From Sipunculus nudus (taxonomy: Eukaryota > Annelida > Sipuncula > Golfingiida > Sipunculidae): a stretch of 64,000 bases of DNA. Under the pieces are notes generated by a model. That model saw only the letters and a program-made list of their open reading frames with translations. It was not told where the DNA came from and searched no databases. Position 1 is the first letter of the stretch; each line of letters begins with the position of its first letter. Where the stretch lies: assembly GCA_026874595.1 (NCBI GenBank), contig CM049314.1:1201318-1265317 (forward strand), given 5' to 3'. Below are positions 1 to 11,206 of this stretch, one piece after another. Both the position numbers and the translations under genes were made by a program.

Positions 1-729
1 TGAAACTGACATATCCTAAGTCCTACACTAGTATCTCGATAAAGTTTTTTCATTTTTTGAATATGGCTGCTGGGGGGCGCTGCAAACGACCTTCACACAC
101 ATATCATTACATTGGCCATATCTCTAAAACCCAAAGCCTCATTTACATAAACTATAGCTTATTTTTTTTCCCTGAGTCTTCTCCATAAACTGATAATGTC
201 ATCTGGTCTCAATCTTGTGTCACTTTGTCAGTGTGTCTGTCTGTTTGTCAGTTGTCCTCAAATTTGCCTGCTTGCTGGTTCTTGCGTCTCTCATATAGCA
301 TTCTACAGGCCACAGTTTTTAAAGAAGCATTTGAAAACTGATGCATATTATGTTTTACAGAAATATCTCAAAACATTTTTTTCTGTTTTCCGGATATGGC
401 AGCTAGGTGGCGTTGCACATGTCCCTCACACACATATCATTATATTGACCATATTTCTAAAACCTAAAGGCACAATTACAGAAACTATGGCTTATTTTAT
501 TTCCCTGAGTCTTCTCCATGACCTAGTAATGTCATCTGGTCTCAATCTTGTGTCACTTTGTCAGTGTGTCTGTTTGTCAGTTGTCCTAAAATCCGCCTAC
601 TTGCTGGTTCTTGCGTCTCATATATAGCATTCTACAGGCCACAGTTTTTTTTCAGGAATCCTTTTAAAACTGGTACATCTTATGTGTTACACTAATATCT
701 CACTAAAATATTTTTCATTTTTCCGGATA

Positions 730-750
730 TAGCCACTAGGGGGCGCTGCA
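730..750 (+). promoter_or_regulatory. CTCF-like motif in 330-bp monomer
   Basis: The core GCCACTAGGGGGCGCTG agrees with the vertebrate CTCF consensus (core CCNNNAGGGGGCGC, from memory). It lies in the G-rich box of a monomer, on the same strand as every other copy. Binding is an inference from the motif only. Confidence 0.5.
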
Positions 751-1049
751 CTTTCACATCCCCAACATATCATGTTTTGGCTATCTCTCCAAAATTATAA
801 ACCTTACCTACATAAACTATCGCTAATTTTGCTCTTCTTCACCTTCGGCGCTTTTGTCTGTAATCTGTTATCACAGATGTGTCAGTATGCCTGTCTGTTC
901 GTCTTTTGTTGTCAGCTTTGTCTGCTTCCTCGTTGCTTTGTCTGATATGTCATTTTACAGGCCACAACTTCTCAGCAAACGCTGAGGGTCATTCAAATAA
1001 TAGAAAACCCACAATATGTTCTGTCTGTCCGTCTGTCTGTCATTTCAAC

Positions 1050-1098
1050 TTCCGGCAAGCGCTCGACCTCTGGTCGTCTAGTTTGTTGCTTGCCGGAA
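1050..1098. repeat. Nested inverted repeat at monomer/linker border
   Basis: The 11-bp arm TTCCGGCAAGC (1050-1060) is perfectly complementary to GCTTGCCGGAA (1088-1098). Inside the loop a second inverted repeat, CGACC-TCT-GGTCG, lies at 1064-1076. The left arm and inner repeat occur alone at many other module borders (for example near 3048, 10258 and 11838). The full two-arm form is seen at only four places. Confidence 0.75.
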
Positions 1099-1582
1099 TC
1101 AAAGATTTCGGCAAGCATATTGGTCAGTTGCGTATGTCTGTTTGTCTGTCTGTTTGTTTGTTTGTCATCACTCTCCTGGCCACAACTTTGCCACAATAAC
1201 CTTGAAACTTACAGAGATGATGAAAAACATAATTTCTAGGTGCCCTATTGTTTTTGGCCAAAATAGGTCATAGGTCAAGGTCAAGGTCGTCAAAACTTCT
1301 CAAAACGGCTTTTTCTTCATATCTGTGTGACTATTAGTCGTATCTACTTCAACAAAAGCTCATTTTAATCGTCATTCCAAGGCCTGTCATCTGGTTTGTA
1401 GCTGACTCAAATTTGCCGTAACCGTGGTTACGAATTTTGGGGAAAAGTCATGATATTTGAAAATAAGGGCTCTTATTTTTCTAACTTTGTCAGTTTTAAA
1501 GCTAGAGTGATCTAGTTTTTTGCATCAGGTAGCATTCAACTAGTACTACAAGATTTTATAACAAGTCTTGCAGTATCTTGTA

Positions 1583-1607
1583 AAATATCTCGTGAATAGA
1601 GATATTT
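1583..1607. repeat. 9-bp-stem hairpin in linker module
   Basis: AAATATCTC (1583-1591) pairs with GAGATATTT (1599-1607) around a 7-nt loop. The same hairpin recurs in the linker modules ending near 7870, 8825, 10745, 12325, 13440, 14555, 15820, 17400, 18515, 20175 and 26430. It is the best conserved part of the module. Confidence 0.7.
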
Positions 1608-3100
1608 CGAGATTTCATTCATCTTGCGCCAAAGGCCACATTATTGCAGGAATCTTTTTGAAACTGACATATCATAAGTCCTGAACTAGTATCTCGAAAT
1701 CGTTTTTTCATTTTTTGAATATGGCTGCTAGGGGGCGCTGCACACGACCCTCACACACATATCATTACATTGGCCATATCTCTAAAACCCAAAGCCTCAA
1801 TTACATAAACTATAGCTTATTTTTTCCCTCTGAGTCTTCTTCATAAACTGATAATGTCATCTGGTCTCAATATTGTGTCACTCTGTCAGTGTGTCCGTCT
1901 GTTTGTCAGTTGTCCTCAAATTAGCCTGCTTGCTCTTGCGTCTCACATATAGCATTCTACAGGCCACAGTTTTGAAAGAATCCTTTTGAAACTATTGCAT
2001 CTTAAGTCTTACACTTATATCTCGAAACATATTTTCCATTTTCCGGATATGTCCGCTAGGGGGCGCTGAACTCGAACCTCTCCCAACATATCATGCTTTG
2101 GTAATATCTCCAAAACTATAAACCTCAGTTACATAAACTGTAGCTTTTTTCTTCCTTTGAGTCTTCTCCATAACCTGGAGTAGTCATCTGGACTCAATCT
2201 TGAGTCACTTTGTCAGTGTGTCCGTCTGATTGTCAGATGTCCTCAAATTCGCCTGCTTGCTGGTTCTTGCGTCTCACATATAGCATTCTATAGGCCACAG
2301 TTTTGACGTAATCCTTTTGAAACTATTACACCTTATGTCTTACACTAATATCTAGAAAAAAATTTTTCATTTTCCTGATATGGCCACTAGTGGGCACTGC
2401 ACATGACCCTCACACACACACCATTGGATTGGCAATATCTCTACACCCAAAGCCTCAGTTACATAAACTATAGCTTATTTTCTTCCTTTGAGTCTTCTCC
2501 ATAACCTGATTAAGGCATCTTGTTTCAATCTACTGTCACTTTGTCAGTGTGTCCATCTGTTTATACGTTATCCTCAAAGTCGTCTGCTTGCTGGTTCTAA
2601 CGCCTTACATATAGCATTCTACAGGCCACAGCTTTGACGGAATCCTTTTGAAACTGGGATATCTCATGTCATACACTAATAATACGAAACGCATTTGTCG
2701 TCTTCGGAATATGTCCGCTAGAGGGCGCTACAGTCGAACCTCCCAAGTATATTATTAATTCGCCATGCCTCCAAATCTATAAATCTAAATTACATAAATT
2801 ATAACTCATTTTCTTCCTTTGATTCTTCTCCATAACTAGGTTAAGTCATCTGGTGTCAATCTTGTCTCACAAAGTCAGTATGTCTGTCTGTTCGTCTTTT
2901 GTTGTCAGCTTTGTCTGCTTGCCTGTTCTATTGTCTCATATGTCATTCTACGGGCCACATATTCTCAGCAATGTCCCTGAGAGTCATTCCATTAATAGAA
3001 AACCGACAATATGTTCTGTCTGTCCGTCTGTGTTTCACTTCCGATTTCCGGCAAGCGTTCGACCTATGGTCGTCTAGTTTGTTTGTTTGTTTGTCACCAC

Positions 3101-4030
3101 TCTCCTGGCCACAATTTTGCCACAATAACCTTGAAACTTACAGGGATGTTCGAAAACATAATTTCTAGGTGCCCTATTGTTTTTGGTCAACATTTCTCCA
3201 AGGTCAAGGGTCAAGGTCACGACAGGTATGGTTAACGGTTTTAGCACTATAACTTCGCCATAAATAGGCCTATCCACTTGTGCAATAGCTCATTTTTTTC
3301 GTCATCACCTGGCCTTTCTTTTGACATGTAGCTTACTTAAATTTGCCGTTACCATGGTTACATTTTTTGGGGAGAAATCATGGAATTTCATGATATTTTT
3401 CAAATTTGCAGCAATCGCCATGATTCTGAGATATTTTATGTAACATAGGAATATCTCGAAATTGTTTTTTCAGATTTTGGAAATGGCCGCCTGGGGGCGT
3501 TGCAGATGAAAAAACATGAAAATTTGTTTTGGTGCTATACCTCCACAACTATTAAACATTGGGCCATTTCCATCACAGCACCTTAAACTAGAGTCCATGG
3601 GCTTATTTTTGCGCATAGGTGAAAAAGTGCGCTATTGCCAGATTTCTCTATTTTTGGGGTAAAACTTTTGAATTTTAAAAATATGCAGTTTTGAGCTTCT
3701 AACTCTGTCAGTTTTTATGCTAAGGAGGTCAATTCTTTTGCAACTTGAAGCCCTTGGTGAGTTCTTGGTGATCCAATAAAAAATCTCGCCAAATCTCGCA
3801 CCGTTTCTCGCCGAATGAGATTTTCGCGGTTTCAATGAAAGGTGCCCTAGGGGCCACAGAATTGCAGGAATCGTTTTGAAACTGATACCTGTTATGTCAC
3901 ACATTAAATTCTCGAAGGCAGTTTTTCACCTTTGGGAAAATGACCGCTAGGGGGCGCTCCACTGCAACCCCATACCTAGTATAATTGTTTAGCCATATCT
4001 CCAAAACTAAACATTTAAGATACATAAGCT
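3101..4030. repeat. Diverged linker modules
   Basis: These are degenerate relatives of the linker module. They have AGGTCAAGGGTCAAGGTCA (3195-3221), an ACCATGGT palindrome (near 3352), G-rich boxes near 3482 and 3941, and the GGCCACA ... TTTTGAAACT core near 3852. No coding potential was recognised. The minus-strand open frames at 3632-3904 and 3897-4106 run through repeat sequence and have no recognisable domain. Confidence 0.7.
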
Positions 4031-5587
4031 GTACACCATATGAATGGGCATTCCATGGCCTTTCTGCCCATGGCCTCTTTTGTTTAATTATGCACGGTCT
4101 CCACACGTTTTAGCAACTTTGTAAAAAATGGAAACCCGCATGCACGTATACATATGCCATCACGCATGCATGCACGCGTTTTAGTATGAAAGACAGACAC
4201 GCTTTCCCATGACTGCAAAAATTATAGCCTTCGCCGTATAAAATATGTAACTACAGACACTCTTTGCATGACATGCAAATAAAGCACACACTGTGTCCCT
4301 TTCATAAGTAACATGCATTCAGTCCGGACCTGCTTTTTTCAGTCCGCGCCTGTGAATTAGGCCCACACGGTTGCTATGGTGGTTGTCACGGAAGCTTTCG
4401 GGCTCTGTAACCTGCACGCGGGCCCGTTTGACATTTCTGTTAAGAGGAGGAGAAACGCAGGGATTGGACAACGCTTGATTTGTCGCATCCATATATGAGT
4501 CCATATGGACATTTTATATGCCAGTTTCAGAAAGTCATAAGACACAGCCTATATGTTCCTGTACCCCCTCTTTTGTTAAACATTGGTAAACAGAGTAAAA
4601 AATGTTACATTTACCCTACATATGCGCGTCACTCTTCACAGCAGCTCCTAATGAGTTTAAACAAAATGTAACAATCTTGGTCCTGTCGAAGCGCGTGTCC
4701 CAGTCAATGTATTGATGTGGTCATGTGCATGCGAAGATATGTTTTCTCCTTTGATTACTTATATACATGTACTTGGCATATATCTCTGGTGAAAAGGTTA
4801 GTAACTGTTTAATGACGAGGATACGAATTTAATTGTATAGTTCTTTTTATATTGTACCCATGTTGAAAATGAACCAATGGACATTCACTTGCATTCAAAG
4901 ATGCAAGATCGCTGTTATGGATGTTAGTTACAGATTTGTTGTACTGACAAAGCGCGAACTCGACTCAAATTTTGGTGATCGACATATATATTCTCATTAT
5001 TCAAATGAAAAAGAATACCGAAAAACATCAAGAATCTACCGAAATACAATGAAAGGTAGGCCTACATTCTTGAATAATTAAGCTGTTCATTAAAGTAAAA
5101 GGGAAGATGCATCTTTTGGTAATTATTAAAACAAATAAAAAAAATTCACTTGGAATCACACATGCATGAGATAGTACATGGGACTTGTATATTCTATGGT
5201 TAATGTGTGACTTAATGACCACCATGAATAAGTAATAATAAGAATACGATCATTACACTGTTTATTTCAACAATACACAAGATAAATAATATTCATTGAC
5301 AATATATAATAATATACGAAGTGTTAACTTTCAATAGTTATAGTTAAAGTAAAATTAATACTTACTTTATTACAGATTAAAGGATATTATTTTCATGTAA
5401 ATAATATCTGGATGTATCGCATGCAGTGTCTTTTTTTTTACTAAAAACAAATACAACATTTATCTCACAAATTCACCATAAGATTGTATTGACAGTTCTC
5501 ATTGTCATATATACAATATACTTAAATTATTACATACGGAACATGAAAGTTAAAAGGAAGATTTAAAAAAAGTATTGCCATAGGCCT

Positions 5588-5737
5588 ATGAAACTTGAAC
5601 TTGGAGAGCGGCACATTTTATTTTACCCTCCAAGAGAAGCCAAGAAAGGATTACTGGCAGAACAGTGGGATTTGGGCCGCTCATACAGGTCTTACCCACC
5701 AGTATATAGTATATGTCTTATACATGTACATAAATGA
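5588..5737 (+). other. Unrecognised 49-codon open frame (left copy)
   Basis: An ATG-initiated frame of 49 codons begins just after a short CHRP stretch and ends at TGA. It reads as mixed hydrophilic protein (for example HILFYPP, AEQWDLGRSYRSYPP), less biased than the other small frames here. I do not recognise a family. In the duplicate (24155-24304) one Lys codon is Arg and the frame stays open, but the copies are too similar for that to indicate selection. It could be a decayed exon or chance. Confidence 0.15.
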
Positions 5738-5805
5738 CCTGTGTGGCGGTTTTGACCCCACCATACTTGGGTTTTGTTACTTAAATGATATTATTTTGTC
5801 ATTTC

Positions 5806-5811
5806 ATATAT

Positions 5812-5871
<60 letters not shown>
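5806..5871. repeat. (TA)n microsatellite, 66 bp
   Basis: Alternating TA broken once by AAA (around 5824-5826). The duplicate tract at 24373-24432 is 6 bp shorter, which accounts for most of the offset shift between the two 8-kb copies. Confidence 0.95.
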
Positions 5872-5873
<2 letters not shown>

Positions 5874-6625
5874 ACTGGTCAAACCACATCTTTTAACAAA
5901 ATAAAAAAGATTTAGGACTCTCATAGATAATATCCGTATCATACATGCATTTCATTTTTTTTCTTCTTGTGTATAAACAGGGTGGTTCCTATTTAAAATA
6001 TCAATATACATACAGACAATCTTTAAAAATGATTTCAATTTATGTTACACGCCTGTTTTATTCAATAATTCACTCAGTATATTCAATTTAAGTTAACATA
6101 CTTGATATATATAATTAACCATTTTGTGATGTTCACACGTTATCTGTGATTTAATTGCCCATATTTACAGGAATTCTGTAAAATAAATGTCCCTCGGTGC
6201 CATGGTTTTGGCCATGATCTGTGAAAGGTCAAGGTCACAAAAACCCCAAAAATAGTTTTTTTCCCTCATATCATTGTTAATTTAAGTCGTATCTACTTCA
6301 ACCCTAGCTCATTTTCATTGTCATTCCCAGGCCTTTCTTTTGGTGTGTAGATGCCTCAAATTACGCATTTTGGGGGGAAATTCATGATGGGGTCTTATTT
6401 TTCTAACTTTGGGAGTTTTAAAGCTAGAGAGGTCTAGTTTTTTTTGCATCAGGTAACATACAAGAAGTGTTATTTGATTATATTACAAGTCATCATGTCA
6501 AACGAGATATTTCGAGATATCGCTTAGTAAAAGCATGAGTCCACAAGTAAGCAGGAATCATTTTGAAACTGATATATCTTATATCTTACAGTATTATCCC
6601 AAAGCAGTTTTTCATTTTCCGGATA

Positions 6626-6646
6626 TGGCCGCTAGGGGGCGCTTGA
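6626..6646 (+). promoter_or_regulatory. CTCF-like motif
   Basis: TGGCCGCTAGGGGGCGCTT matches the vertebrate CTCF core well. It sits directly 3' of TTTTCCGGATA in an isolated 330-bp monomer. Confidence 0.5.
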
Positions 6647-6961
6647 ATCGAACCTCCCCAACATATCATGTTTTAGCCATATCTCAGAAATAATAAGCCT
6701 CAATTACATAAACTATAGCTTATTTTCTTCGTCTGAGTATTCTCCATAACCAGGTAAAGTCCTCTGGTGTCAATCTTGTGTCACTTTGTCAGTATGTCTG
6801 TCTGTTTGTCAGTTAATGTAAGCTGTCTCTGCTTTCATGTTTTTATTTGAGATATATGTCGTTCAACAGGCCACAGAATCCGAGAAATCACTCTAAAAGT
6901 AACTAAAAAATATAGAAAACCGACAGTTTGATCTTTCTGTCCGTCTGTCTATTATTTTAAA

Positions 6962-7012
6962 ATTCCGGCAAGCGTTCGACCTATGGTCGTCTAGTTTGTT
7001 GCTTGCCGGAAT
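6962..7012. repeat. Nested inverted repeat at module border
   Basis: The 12-bp arms ATTCCGGCAAGC (6962-6973) and GCTTGCCGGAAT (7001-7012) are perfectly complementary. A loop holds a CGACC/GGTCG inner repeat. A third partial arm, TTTCGGCAAGC, follows just downstream. Confidence 0.75.
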
Positions 7013-7047
7013 CAAAGATTTCGGCAAGCATATTGGTCAGTTGCGTA

Positions 7048-7095
7048 TGTCTGTTTGTCTGTTTGTCTGTTTGTCTGTTTGTCTGTTTGTTTGTC
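7048..7095. repeat. (TCTGTTTG)n short tandem repeat
   Basis: An 8-bp unit repeats about five to six times. It is longer here than at the equivalent site near 1131-1172, so it is a variable-number locus. Confidence 0.85.
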
Positions 7096-7531
7096 ATCAC
7101 TCTCCTGGCCACAATTTTACCACAATCACCTTGAAACTTACAGGGATAATGGAAAACAAAATTTCTAGGTGCCCTATTGTTTTTGGTTAATATAGGTCAA
7201 CGATTAAGGTCAAGGTCATCGAAAAACCTCGAAATTTTATTTTCCTCATAACTTAGTCAAAAATGGTCGTATCAACCTCATTCTAAGATCATTTTGTTCG
7301 TCTTTCCTTTCCCCATATCATGGTATGATCAAGTTTTGTTGACTTTGTGTCACCTTGTCAGTATGTCTGTCTGTTCCTCTGTTGTTGTCAATTTTGACAA
7401 CGGCCTTGATGTTCTGTCTGACATTTAGTACAGTACAGGCAACAATTTTGCAGCAATCACCTTGAAACTTTCACAGATGATGGAGAATTAAATTTATAGG
7501 TGCCCTATTGTTTTTGGTCAAAATAGGACAA

Positions 7532-7549
7532 AGGTCAAGGTCAAGGTCA
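7532..7549 (+). promoter_or_regulatory. Triple AGGTCA direct repeat (nuclear-receptor half-sites)
   Basis: Three perfect AGGTCA hexamers follow one another without spacing. This creates two overlapping TCAAGGTCA sites (7535-7543, 7541-7549), which match the FTZ-F1/SF-1 and ERR monomer consensus. Related strings occur in nearly every linker module, most ending AAGGTCGTC. Function is inferred from the motif only. Confidence 0.4.
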
Positions 7550-7980
7550 TCAAAACTTCTCAAAACGGTTTTTTCTTCATATCTTTGTGACTATTAGTCG
7601 TATCTACTTCAACGATAGCTCATTTTATTTGTCATTCTAAGGCCTGTCATCTGGTGTTAGCTGATTCAAATTTGCCGTAACCATGGTTAAAAATTTTGGG
7701 GGAAAATCATGATATTCGAAAATAAGGGGTCTTATTTTTCTAACTTTGTCAGTTTTAAAGCTAGAGTGATCTAGTTTTTTGCATCAGGTAGCATTCAACT
7801 AGTACTACAAGATTTTATTACAAGTCTTGCAGTATCTCGTAAAATATCTCGTGAATAGAGATATTTCGAGATTTCATTCATCTTGCGCCAAAGGCCACAT
7901 TATTGCAGGAATCTTTTTGAAACTGACATATCATAAGTCCTACACTAGTGTCTCGAAAATTTTTTTTTCATTTTTTGAAT

Positions 7981-9565
7981 ATGGCTGCTAGGGGGCGCTG
8001 CACACGACCCTCACACAGATATCATTACATTGGTCATATCTCTAAAATCCAAAGCCTCAATTTCATAAACTATAGCTTAATTTTTCCCTTTGAGTCTTCT
8101 CCATAAACTGATAATGTCATCTGGTCTCAATCTTGTGTCACTTTGTCAGTGTGTCTGTCTGTTTGTCAGTTGTCCTCAAATTCGCCTGCTTGCTCTTGCG
8201 TCTCACATATAGCATTCTACAGGCCACAGTTTTGAAAGAATCCTTTTGGAACTATTACATCTTAAGTCTTACACTAATATCTCGAAACGAATTTTTCATT
8301 TTCCGGATATGGGCGCTAGGGGGCGCTGAACTCGAACCTCTCCCAACATATCATGCTTTTTTGTTTGTTTGTTTGTCATCACTCTCCTGACCACAATTTT
8401 GCAGCAATAACCTTGAAACTTACAGGGATGATGAAAAACATAATATCTAGGTGCCCTTTTGTTTCTGGCCAAAATAGGTCAAAGGTCAAGGTCAAGGTTG
8501 TCAAAACTTTTCAAAAAGGTTTTTTCTTCATATCTTTGTGACTATTAGTCGTATCTACTTCAACGATAGCTCATTTTACTCGTCATTCCAAGGCCTGTCA
8601 TCTGGTGTGTAGCTGACTCAAATTTGCCGTAACCACGGTTACAAGTTTTGGGGGAAAAGTCATAATATTCGAAAATCTGGGGTCTTATTTTTCTAACTTT
8701 GTCAGATTTAAAGCTAGAGTTATTTAGTTTTTGCATCAGGTAGCATTCAACTAGTACTACAAGATTTTATTAAAGTCTTGCAGTATCTCGTAAAATATCT
8801 CGTGAATAGAGATATTTCGAGATTTCCTTCATCTTGCGTCAAAGGCCACATTATTGCAGGAACCTTTTTGAAACTGTCAGATCATAAGTCCTACACTAGT
8901 ATCTCGAAATTGTTTTTTCATTTTTTGAATATGGCTGCTAGGGGGCGCTGCACACAACCCTCACACACATATCATTACATTGGCCACATCTCTAAAACCC
9001 AAACCCTCAATTACATAAACTTTAGCTTATTTTTTCCCTATGAGTCTTCTCCATAAACTGATAATGTCATCTGGTCTCAATCTTGTGTCACTTTGTCAGT
9101 GTGTCTGTCTGTTTGTCAGTTGTCCTCAAATTCGCCTGCTTGCTCTTGCGTCTCGCATATAGCATTCTACAGGCCACAGTTTTGAAAGAATCCTTTTGAA
9201 ACTTTTACATCTTAAGTCTTACACTAATATCTCAAAAGAAATTTTCAATTTTCCGGATATGGGCGCTAGGGGGCGCTGAACTCGAACCTCTCCCAACATA
9301 TCATGCTTTGGCAAATCTCCAAAACTATAAACCTCAGTTACATAAACTGTAGCTTTTTTCTTCCTTTGAGTCTTTTTCATAACCTGGAGTAGTCATCTGG
9401 ACTCAATCTTGAGTCACTTTGTCAGTGTGTCCGTCTGTTTGTCAGTTGTCCTAAAATTCGGCTGCTTGCTGGTTCTTGCGTCTCACATATAGCATTCTAT
9501 AGGCCACAGTTTTGATGAAATCCTTTTGAAAATATTACACCTTATGTCTTACACTAATATCTAGA
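7981..9565. repeat. 330-bp monomers and one linker module
   Basis: G-rich boxes are at 7982-8002, 8310-8330, 8932-8952 and 9260-9280. A linker module lies at about 8376-8830. At about 8358 a monomer is cut short after TATCATGC and joined to the TTGTTTGTTTGTCATCAC start of a linker, which looks like a deletion or recombination joint. No gene was recognised. Confidence 0.8.
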
Positions 9566-10550
9566 AAATAAATTTTTCATTTTCCGGATATGGCCACAAG
9601 TGGGCGCTGCACACGACCCTCACACACATACAAATGTATTGGCCATATCTCTAAACCCAAAGCCTCAGTTACATAAACTAAAGCTTATTTTCCTCCTTTG
9701 AGTCTTCTGCATAACCTGATTAAGGCATCTGGTTTCAATCTTCTGTCACTTTGTCAGTGTGTCCATCTGTTTGTACGTTATCCTCAAAGTCGCCTGCTTG
9801 CTGGTTCTTACGCCTTACATATAGCATTCTACAGGCCACAGCTTTGACGGAATCCTTTTGAAACTGGGACATCTTATGTCATACACTAATAATACAAAAC
9901 GCATTTGTCGTCTTCGGAATATGTCCGCTAGAGGGCGCTACAGTCGAACCTCCCAAGTATATCATTTATTCGCCATACCTCCAAAACTATAAATCTAAAT
10001 TACATAAATTATAACTCATTTTCTTCATAACTCACACTCTCCATAACTAGGTAAAGTCATCTGGTGTCAATCTTGTCTCACAAAGCCAGTATGTCTGTCT
10101 GTTCGTCTTTTGTTGTCAGCTTTGTCTGCTTCCCTGTTCTTTTGTCTCATATGTCATTCTACAGGCCACATATTCTCAGCAATGTCCCTGAGAGTCATTC
10201 CATTAATAGAAAACCGACAATATGTTCTGTCTGTCCGTCTGTGTTTCACTTCTGATTTCCGGCAAGCGTTCAACCTATGGTCGTCTAGTTTGTTTGTCAC
10301 CACTCTCCTGGCCACAATTTTGCCACAATAACCTTGAAAGTTACAGGGATCTTCGAAAACATAATTTCTAGGTGCCCTATTGTTTTTGGTTAAAATTGAT
10401 CAAAGGTCAAGGTCAAGGTCGTCAAAATTTCTCAAAACGTTTTTTTTCTTCATATCTTTGTGACTGTTAATCGTATCTACTTCAATAATAGCTCATTTTA
10501 ATCGTCATTCCAAGGCCTGTCATCTGGTGTGTAGCTGAATTAAATTTGCC

Positions 10551-10564
10551 GTAACCATGGTTAC
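10551..10564. promoter_or_regulatory. 14-bp palindrome GTAACCATGGTTAC
   Basis: A perfect palindrome in the linker module, repeated at 15628-15641 and with one or two changes in most other linker copies. It resembles an RFX X-box (GTNRCC-N-RGYAAC) with one mismatch. Binding is not shown. Confidence 0.4.
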
Positions 10565-11185
10565 AAATTTTTGGGGAAAAGTCATGATATTCGAAAATAA
10601 GGGATCTTATTTTTCTAACTTTGTCAGTTTTAAAGCTAGAGTGATCTAGTTTTTTGCATCAGGTAGCATTCAACTAGTACTATAAGATTTTATTACAAGT
10701 CCTGCAGTATCTCGTAAAATATCTCGTGAATAGAGATATTTCGAGATTTCATTCATCTTGCGCCAAAGGCCACATTATTGCAGGAATCTTTTTGAAACTG
10801 ACATATCATAAGTCCAACACTAGTATCTCGAAAATTGTTTTTTCATTTTTTGAATATGGCTCCTAGGGGGCGCTGCACACGACCCTCACACAGATATCAT
10901 TACATTGGCCATATCTCTAAAACCCAAAGCCTCAATTACATAAACTATAGCTTATTTTTTCCCTCTAAATCTTCTCCATAAACTGATAATGTCATCTGGT
11001 CTCAATGTTGTGTCACTTTGTCATTGTGTCCGTCTGTTTGTTAGTTGTCCTCAAATTCGCCTGCTTGCTCTTGCGTCTCACATATAGCATTCTACAGGGC
11101 CCCAGTTTTTAAAGAAGCATTTGAAAACTGATGCATATTATGTTTTACAGAAATATCTCAAAACATTTTTTCTATTTTCCGGATA

Positions 11186-11206
11186 TGGCCGCTAGGGGGC
11201 GCTGCA
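11186..11206 (+). promoter_or_regulatory. CTCF-like motif
   Basis: CCGCTAGGGGGCGCTGCA is one of the closest matches to the CTCF core. Its duplicate is at 16263-16283. Confidence 0.5.

Larger units (their letters stand above)
1..3100. repeat. Array of ~330-bp monomers with one linker module
   Basis: Monomers recur with a period of roughly 327-335 bp, marked by the G-rich motif near 60, 396, 735, 1722, 2050, 2380 and 2711. Each unit runs through a TTCCGGATATGGCC-type box, GGGGGCGCTG, a CTCACACACATATCAT stretch, an ATCTGGTCTCAATCTTGTGT stretch, TGTCTGT-rich DNA, and GGCCACAGTTTTG followed by TTTTGAAACT. A different linker module lies at about 1157-1620, with AGGTCA strings, an ATGGTTAC-type palindrome relic and a hairpin. 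Open frames here are translations of TGTCTGT runs (Ser-Val-Cys-Leu repeats) and are not considered genes. Confidence 0.85.
4031..6170. other. AT-rich low-copy insert in the repeat block (left copy)
   Basis: This ~2.1-kb stretch lacks the module boxes that flank it, so it may be the only low-copy DNA in the first 28 kb apart from its own duplicate at 22598-24737. It contains a TA microsatellite (5806-5871) and several short open frames without recognisable domains. Splice structure could not be judged. It could be old intergenic sequence or the body of a decayed element. Confidence 0.6.
1..7980. repeat. Segmental duplication, left copy (~7.98 kb)
   Basis: This block recurs almost base for base at 18567-26541. 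The offset is 18,567 over most of its length. It becomes 18,562 after about 6250 because the right copy's TA tract is 6 bp shorter and a nearby T-run is 1 bp longer. Only scattered substitutions were seen, for example around 1231, 2002 and 5643. The left limit is the window edge, so the duplication may extend further. It contains 330-bp monomers, linker modules and the AT-rich insert at 4031-6170. No real gene was recognised. Confidence 0.9.
6171..7980. repeat. Mixed linker modules and one 330-bp monomer
   Basis: Linker modules with AGGTCA strings near 6222, 7208 and 7532 flank a single monomer, whose G-rich box is at 6626-6646. The border hairpin is at 6962-7012 and a TCTGTTTG repeat at 7048-7095. 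The block ends in the hairpin and GCGCCAAAGGCCACATTATTG segment that precedes the next monomer. No gene was recognised. Confidence 0.7.

Noticed and set aside
196-1199. Open frames with SVCLSVCLFV-type repeats (and copies throughout 1-28000)
   Set aside because: They translate TGTCTGT/TTTGTTTG low-complexity DNA inside tandem monomers. They recur with every monomer, have no domain, and overlapping frames are equally open.
3632-4106. Minus-strand open frames of 90 and 69 codons
   Set aside because: They cross recognisable diverged repeat modules (G-rich box and GGCCACA core) and have no domain.
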